DNA from: Acidimangrovimonas pyrenivorans
Lineage (GTDB): Bacteria; Pseudomonadota; Alphaproteobacteria; Rhodobacterales; Rhodobacteraceae
DNA length: 64,000 nt
Reading direction: 5' to 3'
Assembly: GCF_042643245.1 (NCBI RefSeq)
Contig: NZ_JBHRSK010000007.1
Span: 124,001 to 188,000 of the forward strand
Shown: positions 17,683-26,999 of the stretch, piece by piece
Layout of the letters: each line of letters starts with the position of its first letter
Numbering within the stretch: position 1 is the stretch's first letter
Notes under the pieces: model-generated
What the model saw: the letters and a program-made list of their open reading frames with translations, nothing else
What the model was told of the DNA's origin: nothing
The model's database searches: none
Made by a program: the position numbers and the translations under genes

Positions 17683-18228
17683 TCAACCCTCGGGCGAAAC
17701 CGCCTGCCCGGCCCAGTCGTCAAGCACCTTGCCCAGCGCCTTCCAGTCGGTGAACTCGGTATCCTTGTCCGGATCGACCTTCTGGCCGTGCTGGGCCGCG
17801 ATCAGGCGCATCGCCCAGGACTTGAAGAAATCGTATTCGGTGAAACGGAAGGCACCGGCGACATGCTCGATCCGGCGCGGGGTCCAGCCGATCGCCGCGG
17901 TGAAGCGCGCGACGCAGTCGTCGAGCCCCTTCCAGTCGTCCGGATCGCTGCCCGCCGCGGCGCCCGAGACCGACAGGAACAGGGTCGGCATCCGCTCCAG
18001 CGCCTTTGCCGCCCCCTTGGCAAAATCGACCAGATCGGCCTGGTAGCGGCCGACATGGACCGAGCCGGCAAGGATCGCGGCGTCGAAGCGGTCGAGGTCG
18101 AGCTCCTCGCCGTCGCCGGCGCGCATCAGTTCGACGACATGGCCGGCCTCGACAAGGCGGTCGGCGGCGAAACGGGCGACTTTCCGGGTCTGGCCCTCGG
18201 TGCTGCCATAGGCGATCAGGATTTTCAT
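17683..18228 (-). CDS. Flavodoxin-domain protein
   Basis: 181 residues. MKILIAYGSTEGQTRKVARF is the FMN phosphate loop of flavodoxins, and AILAGSVHVGRYQADLVDF the second loop. The overall length and the C-terminal helix DWKALGKVLDDWA resemble the HemG-like menaquinone-dependent protoporphyrinogen oxidase family, although a protoporphyrinogen role is only a guess. It lies between the lyxose isomerase gene and the amidotransferase gene, all on the minus strand but with gaps over 60 bases. Confidence 0.85.
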   Translation of the reverse strand: MKILIAYGSTEGQTRKVARFAADRLVEAGHVVELMRAGDGEELDLDRFDAAILAGSVHVGRYQADLVDFAKGAAKALERMPTLFLSVSGAAAGSDPDDWKGLDDCVARFTAAIGWTPRRIEHVAGAFRFTEYDFFKSWAMRLIAAQHGQKVDPDKDTEFTDWKALGKVLDDWAGQAVSPEG

Positions 18229-18333
18229 CTGACGTCCCTCCTGCTGAAGTCCCGGACAGGATCGGCGATTCGCCGCGGTCCCGCCTTGAGCGGGCGCAAG
18301 GCCCGGCAGGGAGGGCAGCAGGGAAGGTCGGGA

Positions 18334-19110
18334 TCAGGCGGTGCGCAGCTGCGGCTGCCGGCCGCGCGCCTTCCAGGCCCGGGCGGCCTCGCCGAAGGCG
18401 GTGAAGAGCGGCCGCGACACCGGGTCCCCGGCGGCGTTGTATTCCGGGTGCCACTGCACCGAGAGGGTGAAGCCCGGCGCGTCCCGGACATAGATCGCCT
18501 CGGGCGTGCCGTCGGCGGCGTGGCCGTCGATGACGATGCGCGGCCCCGGCGTCTTGATGCCCTGGCCGTGCAGCGTGTTGGTCATCACCTCTTCGGCCCC
18601 CATCAGCCGGGCGAAGACGCCGCCGGGGGTGAAGCGGACGGCGTGGCGCAGGGCGAATTTCTCGTCCAGCGTGCCGTCGGGCGGCATCCGGTGGTTCATC
18701 CGCCCCGGCAGCTCGCGGATCTCGGGATAGAGCGTGCCGCCCATCGCCACGTTCACCTCCTGGAAGCCGCGACAGACGCCGAGGAAGGGCTGGCCGCGTT
18801 CGACGCAGGCCCGCACCAGCGGCAGGGTGATGGCGTCGCGGCAGCGGTCGAAGGTGCCGTGCGCCTCGGTCTCCTCCTCGCCGTATTCCTCAGGATGGAC
18901 ATTGGGCCGACCGCCGGTGAGCAGGAAGCCGTCGCAGGTCTCGAGCAGTTCCTCGACCGAGAGGAAGCGCGGATCGGCGGGGATCACCAGCGGGATGCAG
19001 CCGGCGACCTCGGCCACGGCAAGGCTGTTCATCGTGCCGCCGGCATGGACCGGGTAGCTGTCGTTGAGCAGGCTCATGTTGCCGATGATGCCGACGACCG
19101 GGCGCGTCAT
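18334..19110 (-). CDS. Class I glutamine-amidotransferase-like (peptidase C26) hydrolase
   Basis: 258 residues, cytoplasmic. PFLGVCRGFQEVNVAMGG has the nucleophile cysteine, and TLSVQWHPEYN the His and Glu of the catalytic triad, so it should be active. GGRPNVHPEEYGEEE is the PuuD-like loop that sets apart gamma-glutamyl-gamma-aminobutyrate hydrolases. The start MTRPVVGIIGN has GGGGAAA upstream; the longer frame is rejected. No other puu gene is nearby, so the substrate remains inferred. Confidence 0.88.
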   Translation of the reverse strand: MTRPVVGIIGNMSLLNDSYPVHAGGTMNSLAVAEVAGCIPLVIPADPRFLSVEELLETCDGFLLTGGRPNVHPEEYGEEETEAHGTFDRCRDAITLPLVRACVERGQPFLGVCRGFQEVNVAMGGTLYPEIRELPGRMNHRMPPDGTLDEKFALRHAVRFTPGGVFARLMGAEEVMTNTLHGQGIKTPGPRIVIDGHAADGTPEAIYVRDAPGFTLSVQWHPEYNAAGDPVSRPLFTAFGEAARAWKARGRQPQLRTA

Positions 19111-19249
19111 GCCGTTTCCCCTGATTTCTTGCCGTTGCCCCGAATGATAGGGCGGCGCGGCGGAATGGTCGAGAGGACAAAGCGCGGCAGGCGGGCGGCC
19201 TGTGGCAGCTGCCCGCGAATCGGGCAGAGGGCGCCGCGGGCGGCAGGGG

Positions 19250-19330
19250 GGAGGGGGCCGTCTGCCCCCTCTTCGCGCCCAAAGGCGCGAATTCACCCCC
19301 GAGGATATTTTCGAGCAGAAAGGAGGCCGG
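19250..19330 (-). repeat. Dispersed downstream element, copy C
   Basis: Read on the minus strand, directly after the glcG-like gene: TTTCTGCTC, GAAAATATCCTCGGGGG, TGAA, a perfect hairpin TTCGCGCC-TTTG-GGCGCGAA, then GGGGGC-AGACG-GCCCCC. The best-formed copy in the window together with the one at 60713. Confidence 0.85.
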
Positions 19331-19350
19331 AAGGGGCGCTAGAGGACGGC

Positions 19351-19776
19351 TCAGGCCTCGGCGGTGAGGCGGGCGGCCTCGATGCCGGCAGTGGCGGCGG
19401 CGGCGTCGTTCTCCGAGCTGTCGCCGGTGACGCCGACGGCGCCGATCACCGCCCCCTTGGCGTCGCGCACCAGCACGCCGCCGGGCACCGGCACGACCTT
19501 GCCGTCGAAGAGGCCGTTCATCGCCGCCATGAAATAGGCCTGGTTCTCGGCCCGCGCCATCTGGGCGGTGCCGCCCATGCCGAGCATGATCGCGCCATAG
19601 GCCTTGCCGCGGGCGATGTCGAAGCGGCCCGGGCTGGCGCCGTCCTCGCGCTCGAAGGCGATGACGTGGCCGCCGGCGTCGAGCACGACGACCGAGAGCG
19701 GCTTGAGTTCGAGTTCGCGGCCCTTGGCCAGGGTCGCCTTCACGATGGTGCGGGCTTTGCGGATCGTCAGTGCCAT
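19351..19776 (-). CDS. GlcG/HbpS-type haem-binding-like protein
   Basis: 141 residues. LELKPLSVVVLDAGGHVIAFEREDG, then GKAYGAIMLGMG and VPVPGGVLVRDAKGAVIGAVGVTGD are typical of the GlcG/HbpS (DUF336) fold, known from haem-binding HbpS and from glycolate gene clusters. Start chosen at the ATG 4 bases after the glcB stop, with AAGGGG about 8 bases upstream inside the glcB end. Its pairing with malate synthase G recalls E. coli glc clusters where glcG precedes glcB. No signal peptide; function not established. Confidence 0.88.
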   Translation of the reverse strand: MALTIRKARTIVKATLAKGRELELKPLSVVVLDAGGHVIAFEREDGASPGRFDIARGKAYGAIMLGMGGTAQMARAENQAYFMAAMNGLFDGKVVPVPGGVLVRDAKGAVIGAVGVTGDSSENDAAAATAGIEAARLTAEA

Positions 19777-19780
19777 TGGC

Positions 19781-21952
19781 TTACCCCTTGCTGACCTGTT
19801 GCGCTGCCTTGAGCTGCCGCCGCCGGGCATGCAGCACCGGCTCGGTATAGCCCGAAGGCTGGATGCGGCCGCGGAAGACCAGATCGCAGGCGGCCTGGAA
19901 GGCGATGCCGTCGAATTCCGGCGCCATCGGGATGTAGGCCGGGTCGTCGGCGTTCTGGCGGTCGACCACCGCGGCCATCTTCTGCATCGCCGCCATCACC
20001 TGTTCCTGGCTGACGACGCCGTGATGCAGCCAGTTGGCCAGCGCCTGGCTGGAAATGCGGCAGGTGGCGCGGTCTTCCATCAGGCCGACATCGTGGATGT
20101 CCGGCACTTTCGAGCAGCCGACGCCCTGATCGACCCAGCGCACGACGTAGCCGAGGATGCCCTGGGCGTTGTTCTCGATCTCGGACCGGATCTCGTCGTC
20201 GCTCCAGTTGACGCCCTGCGCCACCGGGATGGTCAGCAGGTCCGCCAGCGTGCCACGCGGGCCGCCGGCCTTGATCTCGGCCTGGCGGGCGAAGACGTCG
20301 ACCTTGTGGTAATGGGTGGCATGCAGCGTGGCCGCGGTGGGCGACGGCACCCAGGCGCAGTTGGCCCCCGCTTCAGGGTGGCCGATCTTGGCCGCCAGCA
20401 TGTCGGCCATCCTGTCCGGCATCGCCCACATCCCCTTGCCGATCTGGGCCTTGCCCGACAGGCCGCAGGCGAGGCCGATATCGACGTTGCGGTCCTCGTA
20501 GGACTGGATCCAGGCGGCGTGTTTCATGTCGCCCTTGCGGATCATCGGCCCGGCTTCCATCGAGGTGTGGATCTCGTCGCCGGTGCGGTCGAGGAAGCCG
20601 GTATTGATGAAGGCGACCCGGTGCCTGGCGGCCCGGATGCATTCCTTGAGATTGGCCGAGGTGCGGCGCTCCTCGTCCATGATGCCCAGCTTGACGGTAT
20701 ATTGCGGCAGGCCCAGCGCGGCCTCGACCCGGGTGAAGATCTCGTCGGCGAAGGCAACCTCCTCGGGGCCGTGCATCTTCGGCTTGACCACGTAGACCGA
20801 GCCGGTGACCGAGTTGCGCGGGCCGTCCGTCTTCTGCAGGTCGTGCAGGGCACCGAGCGTGGTGCAGAAGGCATCGAGCAGGCCCTCGAAGACTTCGTTG
20901 CCGTCCTGGTCCAGCACCGCCGGCGTCGTCATCAGGTGGCCGACATTGCGCACCAGCATCAGCGAGCGGCCCTTGAGGGTCAGCGCACCGCCATCGGCGG
21001 CGGTGAACTCGAGGTCGGGATGCAGGGCGCGGGTGATGGTCTTGCCGTTCTTCTCCAGCGTCTCGCGCAGGTCGCCGTTCATCAGGCCGAGCCAGTTGGC
21101 ATAGGCCAGCGTCTTGTCCTCGCCATCGACGGCGGCGACCGAATCCTCGCAATCCATGATCGTCGAGACCGCGGCTTCGAGCCGGATATCCGAGACGCCG
21201 GCCTTGTCGGCCTTGCCGATCGGGTTGGCCGGGTCGATCTCGATGACGATATGGAGGTGGTTCTGCTTGAGCACGATGGCCGAGGGCGTCTCGGCCGCAC
21301 CGGCATAGCCGACGAACAGGGCCGGGTCGGCCAGGCCGGTAACTTCGCTCGTCTGCGCGAAGAGGCCGCCATCCTCGACCCAGAGCCTGGCGACATCGGC
21401 CCAGGAGCCGGCGACCAGCGGCGCGGTTTCATCCAGGAACTTGCGGCCCCAGGCGATGACCTCGCCGGCGCGCTCCATGCTGAAGCCGCCGGCGGGCGGC
21501 AGGCTGCCCATCGCGTCGGTGCCGTAGAGCGCATCGTAGAGCGAGCCCCAGCGCGCGTTGGCGGCGTTGAGGGCATAGCGCGCGTTCATCACCGGCACGA
21601 CCAGCTGCGGGCCGGGGATGCTGGCGAATTCCGGGTCGGTATTCTCGGTCTCGATGCTGAAATCGGGCCCCTCGGGGACGAGATAGCCGATCTCCTCGAG
21701 GAAGGCACGGTAGGCGCTCGCGTCATGCGGCTGGCCGCGACGGGCGACATGCCAGGCGTCGATCTTCTCCTGCAGCTCCTCGCGCCTGGCCAGGAGGGCC
21801 GCGTTCTTCGGCCCGAGTTCGTGGATCACGGCCGAGAGCCCGCCCCAGAACGCGTCTTCGCTGACGCCGGTTCCGGGCAGCGCCTTGCCGTCGATGAAGG
21901 ATGCCAGTTCGGCATCCACCTGCAGCCCGTGTTTCTCGATCCGATCGGCCAT
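19781..21952 (-). CDS. glcB: Malate synthase G
   Basis: 723 residues, the usual length for isoform G. Condenses glyoxylate and acetyl-CoA to malate in the glyoxylate/glycolate route. Landmarks: RRGQPHDASAYRAFLEEIGYLV near the start, TAVSTIMDCEDSVAAVDGEDK region, FINTGFLDRTGDEIHTSMEAG, and VGCSKVPDIHDVGLMEDRAT near residue 620, all close to E. coli GlcB. The ATG MADRIEKHGL is chosen with GGGAGGG upstream. First gene of a two-gene unit with the GlcG-like protein. The leader has no obvious operator. Confidence 0.96.
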   Translation of the reverse strand: MADRIEKHGLQVDAELASFIDGKALPGTGVSEDAFWGGLSAVIHELGPKNAALLARREELQEKIDAWHVARRGQPHDASAYRAFLEEIGYLVPEGPDFSIETENTDPEFASIPGPQLVVPVMNARYALNAANARWGSLYDALYGTDAMGSLPPAGGFSMERAGEVIAWGRKFLDETAPLVAGSWADVARLWVEDGGLFAQTSEVTGLADPALFVGYAGAAETPSAIVLKQNHLHIVIEIDPANPIGKADKAGVSDIRLEAAVSTIMDCEDSVAAVDGEDKTLAYANWLGLMNGDLRETLEKNGKTITRALHPDLEFTAADGGALTLKGRSLMLVRNVGHLMTTPAVLDQDGNEVFEGLLDAFCTTLGALHDLQKTDGPRNSVTGSVYVVKPKMHGPEEVAFADEIFTRVEAALGLPQYTVKLGIMDEERRTSANLKECIRAARHRVAFINTGFLDRTGDEIHTSMEAGPMIRKGDMKHAAWIQSYEDRNVDIGLACGLSGKAQIGKGMWAMPDRMADMLAAKIGHPEAGANCAWVPSPTAATLHATHYHKVDVFARQAEIKAGGPRGTLADLLTIPVAQGVNWSDDEIRSEIENNAQGILGYVVRWVDQGVGCSKVPDIHDVGLMEDRATCRISSQALANWLHHGVVSQEQVMAAMQKMAAVVDRQNADDPAYIPMAPEFDGIAFQAACDLVFRGRIQPSGYTEPVLHARRRQLKAAQQVSKG

Positions 21953-22106
21953 CGCCGCGCCCTCCCGCCAATTCCTTCGGTATGCCATTGCACACATCTA
22001 CGTGAGCCACCACGGAAAGGCAATAATCGGTAAAACAAAATTACCAATTTCCGCTTGAAGCTGTTTTCTGCCGACCCGAAGAATACAATGGACTGTCCCG
22101 CATGGC

Positions 22107-23390
22107 CTACAAATCAAGGCAAAGCTGGCCCGCCGGTGCCGCTGCGGTCCGGCGCCGGCGGCCGGGTTGCGCCGCGGGCCGCAGCGCGCGCCGTGCGGCG
22201 GCCGGATCGACCAGCGGCTCGGGATAGCGCCGACCCAGCAGGCCCTGCGCCCCGGACCACAGCCAGGGCGCGTGCAGATGCGCCTCGGGCACCGGCGCCA
22301 GTTCCGGCAGCCAGCTGCGCAGGAAGGCGCCGCGCGGATCCATCCGGCGCCCCAGCCGCAGCGGATCGACAGGGCGCCGCGCAAGCGCGGCCTGCCAGGC
22401 CGGCCAGAACAGCGCCGGGTGGTAATCGGTGAAACTGCGGGCCAGATGCAGCCCGGCCCCCGCCTCGACCCCGAGCAACCGCGCCGCCTGCGCCGTCATC
22501 TCGCGCAGCTCCGCGGGCAGCCAGCCGGTGGCGGCGAGATAGCGCAGCGTGGCGTCGAGGAACGGCAGCCCGGTCTCGCCCCGCGCGTAGGCCTCCGGCA
22601 GCGGCGCGGCCGTCGGCACCCGCGCCAGAGCGTCCCCGTCCCGCCGCGCCAACCGCGCCTCGAATGCCCTGAGGCCGCGCGTCCAGTCCCGGCCCGGCCG
22701 CGTGGCCCGCCGCGCCGCAGCCGCCGCCGCGACCTCCTCTCGCGACAGCACGCCCTGCGCCAGGTAGGGCGACAGCCGCGACGCCCCGCGCTCGGCCGCC
22801 GTCACCGAGGCGCCGGCGCGATAGCCCGCGGCCCGGGCGGCCAGGAAACTCTCCAGCATTGCCAGCCCCTGCGTCCGCCCGCCTTGCTGGCGGTTGGGGC
22901 AGCGATCCTCGGCCAGCCGCAGCGCCCGGGCAGTGGGGATCGGCCCCGGCGCAACGCCCGCCACCGGCCGCAGCGCCGCCGGCACCTCCGCCGCGCCCTG
23001 CGGCATTTCGATCCAGTCGATCCCCTGCCCGCGCGCCCAGTCCGCCAGCGCCCGGTCGCGCGCCACCTCCTCGACCGTCCCTTCCGCCGGATGGCTGACG
23101 ATCGCGCCGATGCCGTGCTGCCGGCATAGCCTTTCCAGCACCGCGCGCGCCGGGCCGACCCGCAGCACCAGCGGCGCGCCCAGCGCCGCCAGCTCGGCCC
23201 GCAGGTCCTCCAGGCATTCGGCGGTGAAGTCCCATTGCCGGGCCGAGCGGTCCGGCGCCGCCCAGGCAGCGGGGTCGACCACGTAGAGCGGCAGCACCGC
23301 GCCGCGCCCGGCGGCCAGCGCGGCCGCATGGGACAGCGCCGGGTGGTCAGCGGCCCGCAGGTCGCGGCTGAATCGAATGAGAACATTCAT
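22107..23390 (-). CDS. Divergent photolyase/cryptochrome-family protein
   Basis: 427 residues. The N-terminal alpha/beta domain (NVLIRFSRDLRAADHPAL to residue about 130) and the helical FAD domain are recognisable: SRLSPYLAQGVLSREEV, TGLPFLDATLRYLAATGWL and, near the end, MDPRGAFLRSWLPELA. Key class I photolyase features are altered: the usual HNRxRM is PAELREM, and the usual NWQW stretch reads LFWPAWQ. It may bind FAD but repair of pyrimidine dimers cannot be assumed. The C-terminus is a basic Arg/Ala-rich tail. Divergent from pepN. Confidence 0.8.
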   Translation of the reverse strand: MNVLIRFSRDLRAADHPALSHAAALAAGRGAVLPLYVVDPAAWAAPDRSARQWDFTAECLEDLRAELAALGAPLVLRVGPARAVLERLCRQHGIGAIVSHPAEGTVEEVARDRALADWARGQGIDWIEMPQGAAEVPAALRPVAGVAPGPIPTARALRLAEDRCPNRQQGGRTQGLAMLESFLAARAAGYRAGASVTAAERGASRLSPYLAQGVLSREEVAAAAAARRATRPGRDWTRGLRAFEARLARRDGDALARVPTAAPLPEAYARGETGLPFLDATLRYLAATGWLPAELREMTAQAARLLGVEAGAGLHLARSFTDYHPALFWPAWQAALARRPVDPLRLGRRMDPRGAFLRSWLPELAPVPEAHLHAPWLWSGAQGLLGRRYPEPLVDPAAARRALRPAAQPGRRRRTAAAPAGQLCLDL

Positions 23391-23489
23391 GGAACAAACC
23401 TCTACCACTCCCGGCACACAGGTAAACCCCCCGCTTGCGCCTGCCGACCGAAGCTCTAGATTTCGCCACGCCTCAGCAGGAGACCCGTG

Positions 23490-26075
23490 ATGACCGAGAC
23501 CGCCGCCCAGACCATCCATCTGGCCGAGTACCAGCCGCCGAGCCACCTGATCGAGGACGTCTCGCTGACCTTCCGGCTCGATCCCAAGGCGACGCGGGTG
23601 CTCTCGGAAATCCGTTTCGTGCCCAACCCGGCACGGGAAGACGCATTGGCGGGCAAGGCCGACCTCCGGCTCGACGGCGTGCAGCTCAAGCTGATCTCGG
23701 CCGCCATCGACGGCAACCCGGTCGACGTCACGCCCGATGCCACCGGCCTGACCCTGCCCGCCGCCCTGCTGCCCGCCGGCCCCTTCACCTGGGAGGCGGA
23801 AGTCGAGATCGCCCCGGCCGAGAACACCGCGCTGGAAGGGCTCTACATGTCGAACGGCATGTATTGCACCCAGTGCGAGGCCGAGGGCTTCCGCAAGATC
23901 ACCTATTACCTCGACCGCCCCGACGTCATGGCGCCGTTCCGGGTCCGGATCGAGAGCGACCTGCCGGTGCTGCTGTCGAACGGCAATCCCGTCGCCGCCG
24001 GGCCGGAGCTGGCGGAATGGGAGGATCCGTGGCCGAAACCCGCCTATCTCTTCGCCCTCGTCGCCGGCGACCTGGTCGCCCATATCGACCGCTTCGTCAC
24101 CCGCTCGGGCGAGACCGTCGACCTGAATGTCTGGGTCCGGCCGGGCGACGAGGGCAAATGCGCCTATGCCATGGACAGCCTGAAACGGGCGATGAAATGG
24201 GATGAAGAGGTCTACGGCCGCGAATACGACTTGGACATTTTCAACATCGTCGCCGTCGATGACTTCAATATGGGGGCGATGGAGAACAAGGGGTTGAACA
24301 TTTTCAACTCCAAATACGTTCTCGCCTCGCCCGAGACGGCGACCGACGACGACTTCGCCCGGATCGAGGCGATCATCGCGCACGAGTATTTCCACAACTG
24401 GACCGGCAACCGCATCACCTGCCGCGACTGGTTCCAGCTCTGCCTGAAAGAGGGGCTGACGGTGTTCCGCGACCAGTCCTTCTCGGGCGACATGCGCTCC
24501 CACGCGGTCAAGCGGATCGAGGACGTCCTTGACCTGCGCGCGCGCCAGTTCCGCGAGGATGCGGGGCCGCTGGCGCACCCTGTCCGGCCCGATCATTACC
24601 AGGAAATCAACAACTTCTACACCGCGACCGTCTATGACAAGGGCGCCGAGGTGATCGCCATGCTCAAGCGGCTGGTCGGCGATGACGCCTACCGCAAGGC
24701 ACTCGACCTCTATTTCGAACGCCACGACGGCGAGGCGGCGACGATCGAGGACTGGCTCAAGGTCTTCGAGGACACGACCGGCCGCGACCTGAGCCAGTTC
24801 AAGCGCTGGTATACCGATGCCGGCACGCCGCATCTCAAGGTCACCGACGACTTCAAGGACGGCAGCTACACACTTCACTTCGAACAGGAAACCGCGCCGA
24901 CGCCGGGCCAGGCGGAAAAGCCGCCGCGCGTCATCCCGATCGCTGTCGGCCTGCTCAACCCCAATGGCGACGAGGTGGTGCCGACGCAGATGCTGGAGAT
25001 GACCGAGGCCAAGCAGAGCTTCAGCTTCGACGGCCTCGCCGCCCGGCCGGTACCCTCGATCCTGCGCGGTTTCTCGGCCCCGGTGATCCTCGAGCGCGAG
25101 ACCAGCGCCGAGGAGCGCGCCTTCCTGCTCGCCCATGACACCGACCCGTTCAACCGCTGGGAGGCCGGGCGCGGCCTGGCCAAGCAGGTGCTGCTGCGGA
25201 TGGTGACCGAGGGCGCCGCGCCCGCGCCGGGCTACCTGTCGGGGATCGAGGCGCTGCTGCGCGACAATGGCCTCGACCCGGCCTTCCGCGCCCTCGCCCT
25301 GCGGCTGCCGTCCGAGGACGACATGGCCCAGACGCTGCACGCCGCCGGCATCACCCCCGACCCGAGCCGCATCCACGCTGCGCGCCAGGACCTGCAGCGG
25401 GCGCTGGCCAGCCAGCTCTCGGCCCTGCTGCCGGCGCTTTATACCGAGATGGCGGTGCCCGGCGCCTACACGCCCGACGCTGCCGCCGCCGGCAAGCGCG
25501 CCCTGCGCGGCGCGGCGCTGGCATTGCTGACCCGGCTCGACGATGGCGCCACGGCGCAGGGCCAGTTCGCCAAGGCCGACAACATGACCGAACAGCTCGG
25601 CGCGCTCGCCGCCCTGCTCGACATCGGCAAGGGGACGGACGAGGTCACCGCCTTCGAGACCCGCTGGCGCGCCGACCGGCTGGTGATGGACAAGTGGTTC
25701 AGCCTGCAGGTGCTCTATGCCGCGCCCGAGGCCTGCGCCGCCACCGCCGCCCGCCTCACCGAGCATCCCGATTTCGACTGGAAGAACCCCAACCGCTTCC
25801 GCTCGGTGCTCGGCGCGCTGCCGGCCAATGCCGCCGGCTTCCACGATCCCTCGGGCGCCAGCTACCGGCTGCTGGCCGACTGGATCATCCGCCTCGACCC
25901 GCTCAACCCGCAGACCGCGGCGCGGATGTCGAGCGCCTTCGAAACCTGGGCCCGCTACGACGGCGACCGCCAGGACCTGATCTGCGGCGCGCTCGAGCGC
26001 ATCCGCCAGACCCCGGGGCTGAGCCGCGACCTGAACGAGATGACCGCCCGCATGCTGGGAGCCAAAGATGCCTAG
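23490..26075 (+). CDS. pepN: Aminopeptidase N (M1 family)
   Basis: 861 residues, cytosolic zinc aminopeptidase. GAMEN at residues 262-266 and the zinc site HEYFH at 298-302 with Glu321 (HExxH-x18-E) are intact, and NRITCRDWFQLCLKEGLTVF follows the E. coli PepN type. ATG chosen with AGGAG 7 bases upstream; a GTG one codon earlier also exists. The last 8 bases overlap the SDR gene. The opposite strand is open over almost the whole gene, an effect of GC-rich codons. Confidence 0.96.
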   Translation: MTETAAQTIHLAEYQPPSHLIEDVSLTFRLDPKATRVLSEIRFVPNPAREDALAGKADLRLDGVQLKLISAAIDGNPVDVTPDATGLTLPAALLPAGPFTWEAEVEIAPAENTALEGLYMSNGMYCTQCEAEGFRKITYYLDRPDVMAPFRVRIESDLPVLLSNGNPVAAGPELAEWEDPWPKPAYLFALVAGDLVAHIDRFVTRSGETVDLNVWVRPGDEGKCAYAMDSLKRAMKWDEEVYGREYDLDIFNIVAVDDFNMGAMENKGLNIFNSKYVLASPETATDDDFARIEAIIAHEYFHNWTGNRITCRDWFQLCLKEGLTVFRDQSFSGDMRSHAVKRIEDVLDLRARQFREDAGPLAHPVRPDHYQEINNFYTATVYDKGAEVIAMLKRLVGDDAYRKALDLYFERHDGEAATIEDWLKVFEDTTGRDLSQFKRWYTDAGTPHLKVTDDFKDGSYTLHFEQETAPTPGQAEKPPRVIPIAVGLLNPNGDEVVPTQMLEMTEAKQSFSFDGLAARPVPSILRGFSAPVILERETSAEERAFLLAHDTDPFNRWEAGRGLAKQVLLRMVTEGAAPAPGYLSGIEALLRDNGLDPAFRALALRLPSEDDMAQTLHAAGITPDPSRIHAARQDLQRALASQLSALLPALYTEMAVPGAYTPDAAAAGKRALRGAALALLTRLDDGATAQGQFAKADNMTEQLGALAALLDIGKGTDEVTAFETRWRADRLVMDKWFSLQVLYAAPEACAATAARLTEHPDFDWKNPNRFRSVLGALPANAAGFHDPSGASYRLLADWIIRLDPLNPQTAARMSSAFETWARYDGDRQDLICGALERIRQTPGLSRDLNEMTARMLGAKDA

Positions 26076-26814
26076 GACCGTCCTCGTCACCGGCGCCAGC
26101 GCCGGCATCGGCGCCGCCACCGCCCTCGCCGCCGCCAAGGCGGGCTGGGACGTCGCCATCGGCTACGGCCGCGACACCGCCGGCGCCGAGGCGACCGCCG
26201 CGGCGGCCCGCGCCGCCGGCGTCAGGGCCGAAATCCTGCAGGCCGACCTGGCCACGCCTGACGGGCCGGCACGGCTGTTTGCCGCCTTCGACGCCACGTT
26301 CGACCGGCTCGACGCGCTGGTCAACAATGCCGGCGTCGTCGACGTCGCCGCCCGGGTCGAGGAGATGGACCACGCCCGCCTCGCCCGCATGTTCCAGATC
26401 AACGCCATCGCGCCGATGCTCTGCGCCGGTGAAGCGGTGAGACGGATGTCCACCCGCCACGGCGGCGCCGGCGGCACCATCGTCAACATCTCCTCGGTCG
26501 CCGCCCGCACCGGCAGCGCCAACGAATATGTCGACTACGCCGCCAGCAAGGCCGCCGTCGACACCTTCACCAAGGGGCTGTCGAACGAGGTCGCGCGCGA
26601 GGGCATCCGGGTCGTCGCCCTGCGCCCCGGCCTGATCTATACCGAGATCCACGCCAAGGGCGGCGAGCCCGGCCGCGCCGACCGGCTCGCCGACCAGGTG
26701 CCGATGGGCCGCGTCGGCAGCCCGGACGAGATCGCCGCCGGCGTGCTCTGGCTGATCTCCGACGCCGCCTCCTACGTCACCGGCACCACGCTCGATATCT
26801 CCGGCGGGCGCTGA
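26068..26814 (+). CDS. SDR-family oxidoreductase
   Basis: 248 residues, classical short-chain dehydrogenase. VTGASAGIGAATALAAAKAG is the TGxxxGIG cofactor loop, VNNAGVVD the NNAG motif, NISSVAART with the catalytic Ser, YVDYAASKAAVD with YxxxK, and the end ASYVTGTTLDISGGR. A Gly-Tyr-Gly-Arg after the second strand (IGYGRD) favours NADP(H). It overlaps pepN by 8 bases and is probably translationally coupled. Substrate unknown; relatives are annotated as glucose or 3-oxoacyl reductases. Confidence 0.92.
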   Translation: MPRTVLVTGASAGIGAATALAAAKAGWDVAIGYGRDTAGAEATAAAARAAGVRAEILQADLATPDGPARLFAAFDATFDRLDALVNNAGVVDVAARVEEMDHARLARMFQINAIAPMLCAGEAVRRMSTRHGGAGGTIVNISSVAARTGSANEYVDYAASKAAVDTFTKGLSNEVAREGIRVVALRPGLIYTEIHAKGGEPGRADRLADQVPMGRVGSPDEIAAGVLWLISDAASYVTGTTLDISGGR

Positions 26815-26826
26815 GGCGGGCGCTGA
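26803..26826. repeat. 12-bp tandem duplication across the SDR stop codon
   Basis: GGCGGGCGCTGA occurs twice head to tail; the first copy encodes the last residues and the stop, the second lies just behind it. It looks like a recent slip duplication that leaves the protein unchanged. Confidence 0.8.
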
Positions 26827-26837
26827 TCTTCCCTCGG

Positions 26838-26915
26838 CTTTCACCCGAGCGAAAATATCCTCGGGGGTGAATGCGCGCCGCGCGCGCAGAGGGGGCAGAC
26901 AGCCCCCTGCCCCGC
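26838..26915 (+). repeat. Dispersed downstream element, copy D
   Basis: About 24 bases after the SDR stop: CTTTCACCCGAGC, GAAAATATCCTCGGGGG, TGAA, hairpin TGCGCGC-CGC-GCGCGCA, then GGGGGC-AGACA-GCCCCC. Compared with the copies at 19250 and 60713 the second position of the first hairpin and its partner both changed (T-A to G-C), which preserves pairing. Confidence 0.85.
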
Positions 26916-26999
26916 TCTCCGTCCCGCGCCACCGCCGTTCCCGCCTTGCCCCTTTCCCCCGGTTGCGCTTAGAAGACGCCAAGGATGAAGGAACACCCG

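Noticed and set aside
23391..26159. Uninterrupted minus-strand frame opposite pepN, in frame with the photolyase gene (about 1350 codons in total)
   Set aside because: It mirrors the GC-rich codon pattern of pepN, has no family-like text and no ribosome binding site; the photolyase start MNVLIRFSRD is clear.
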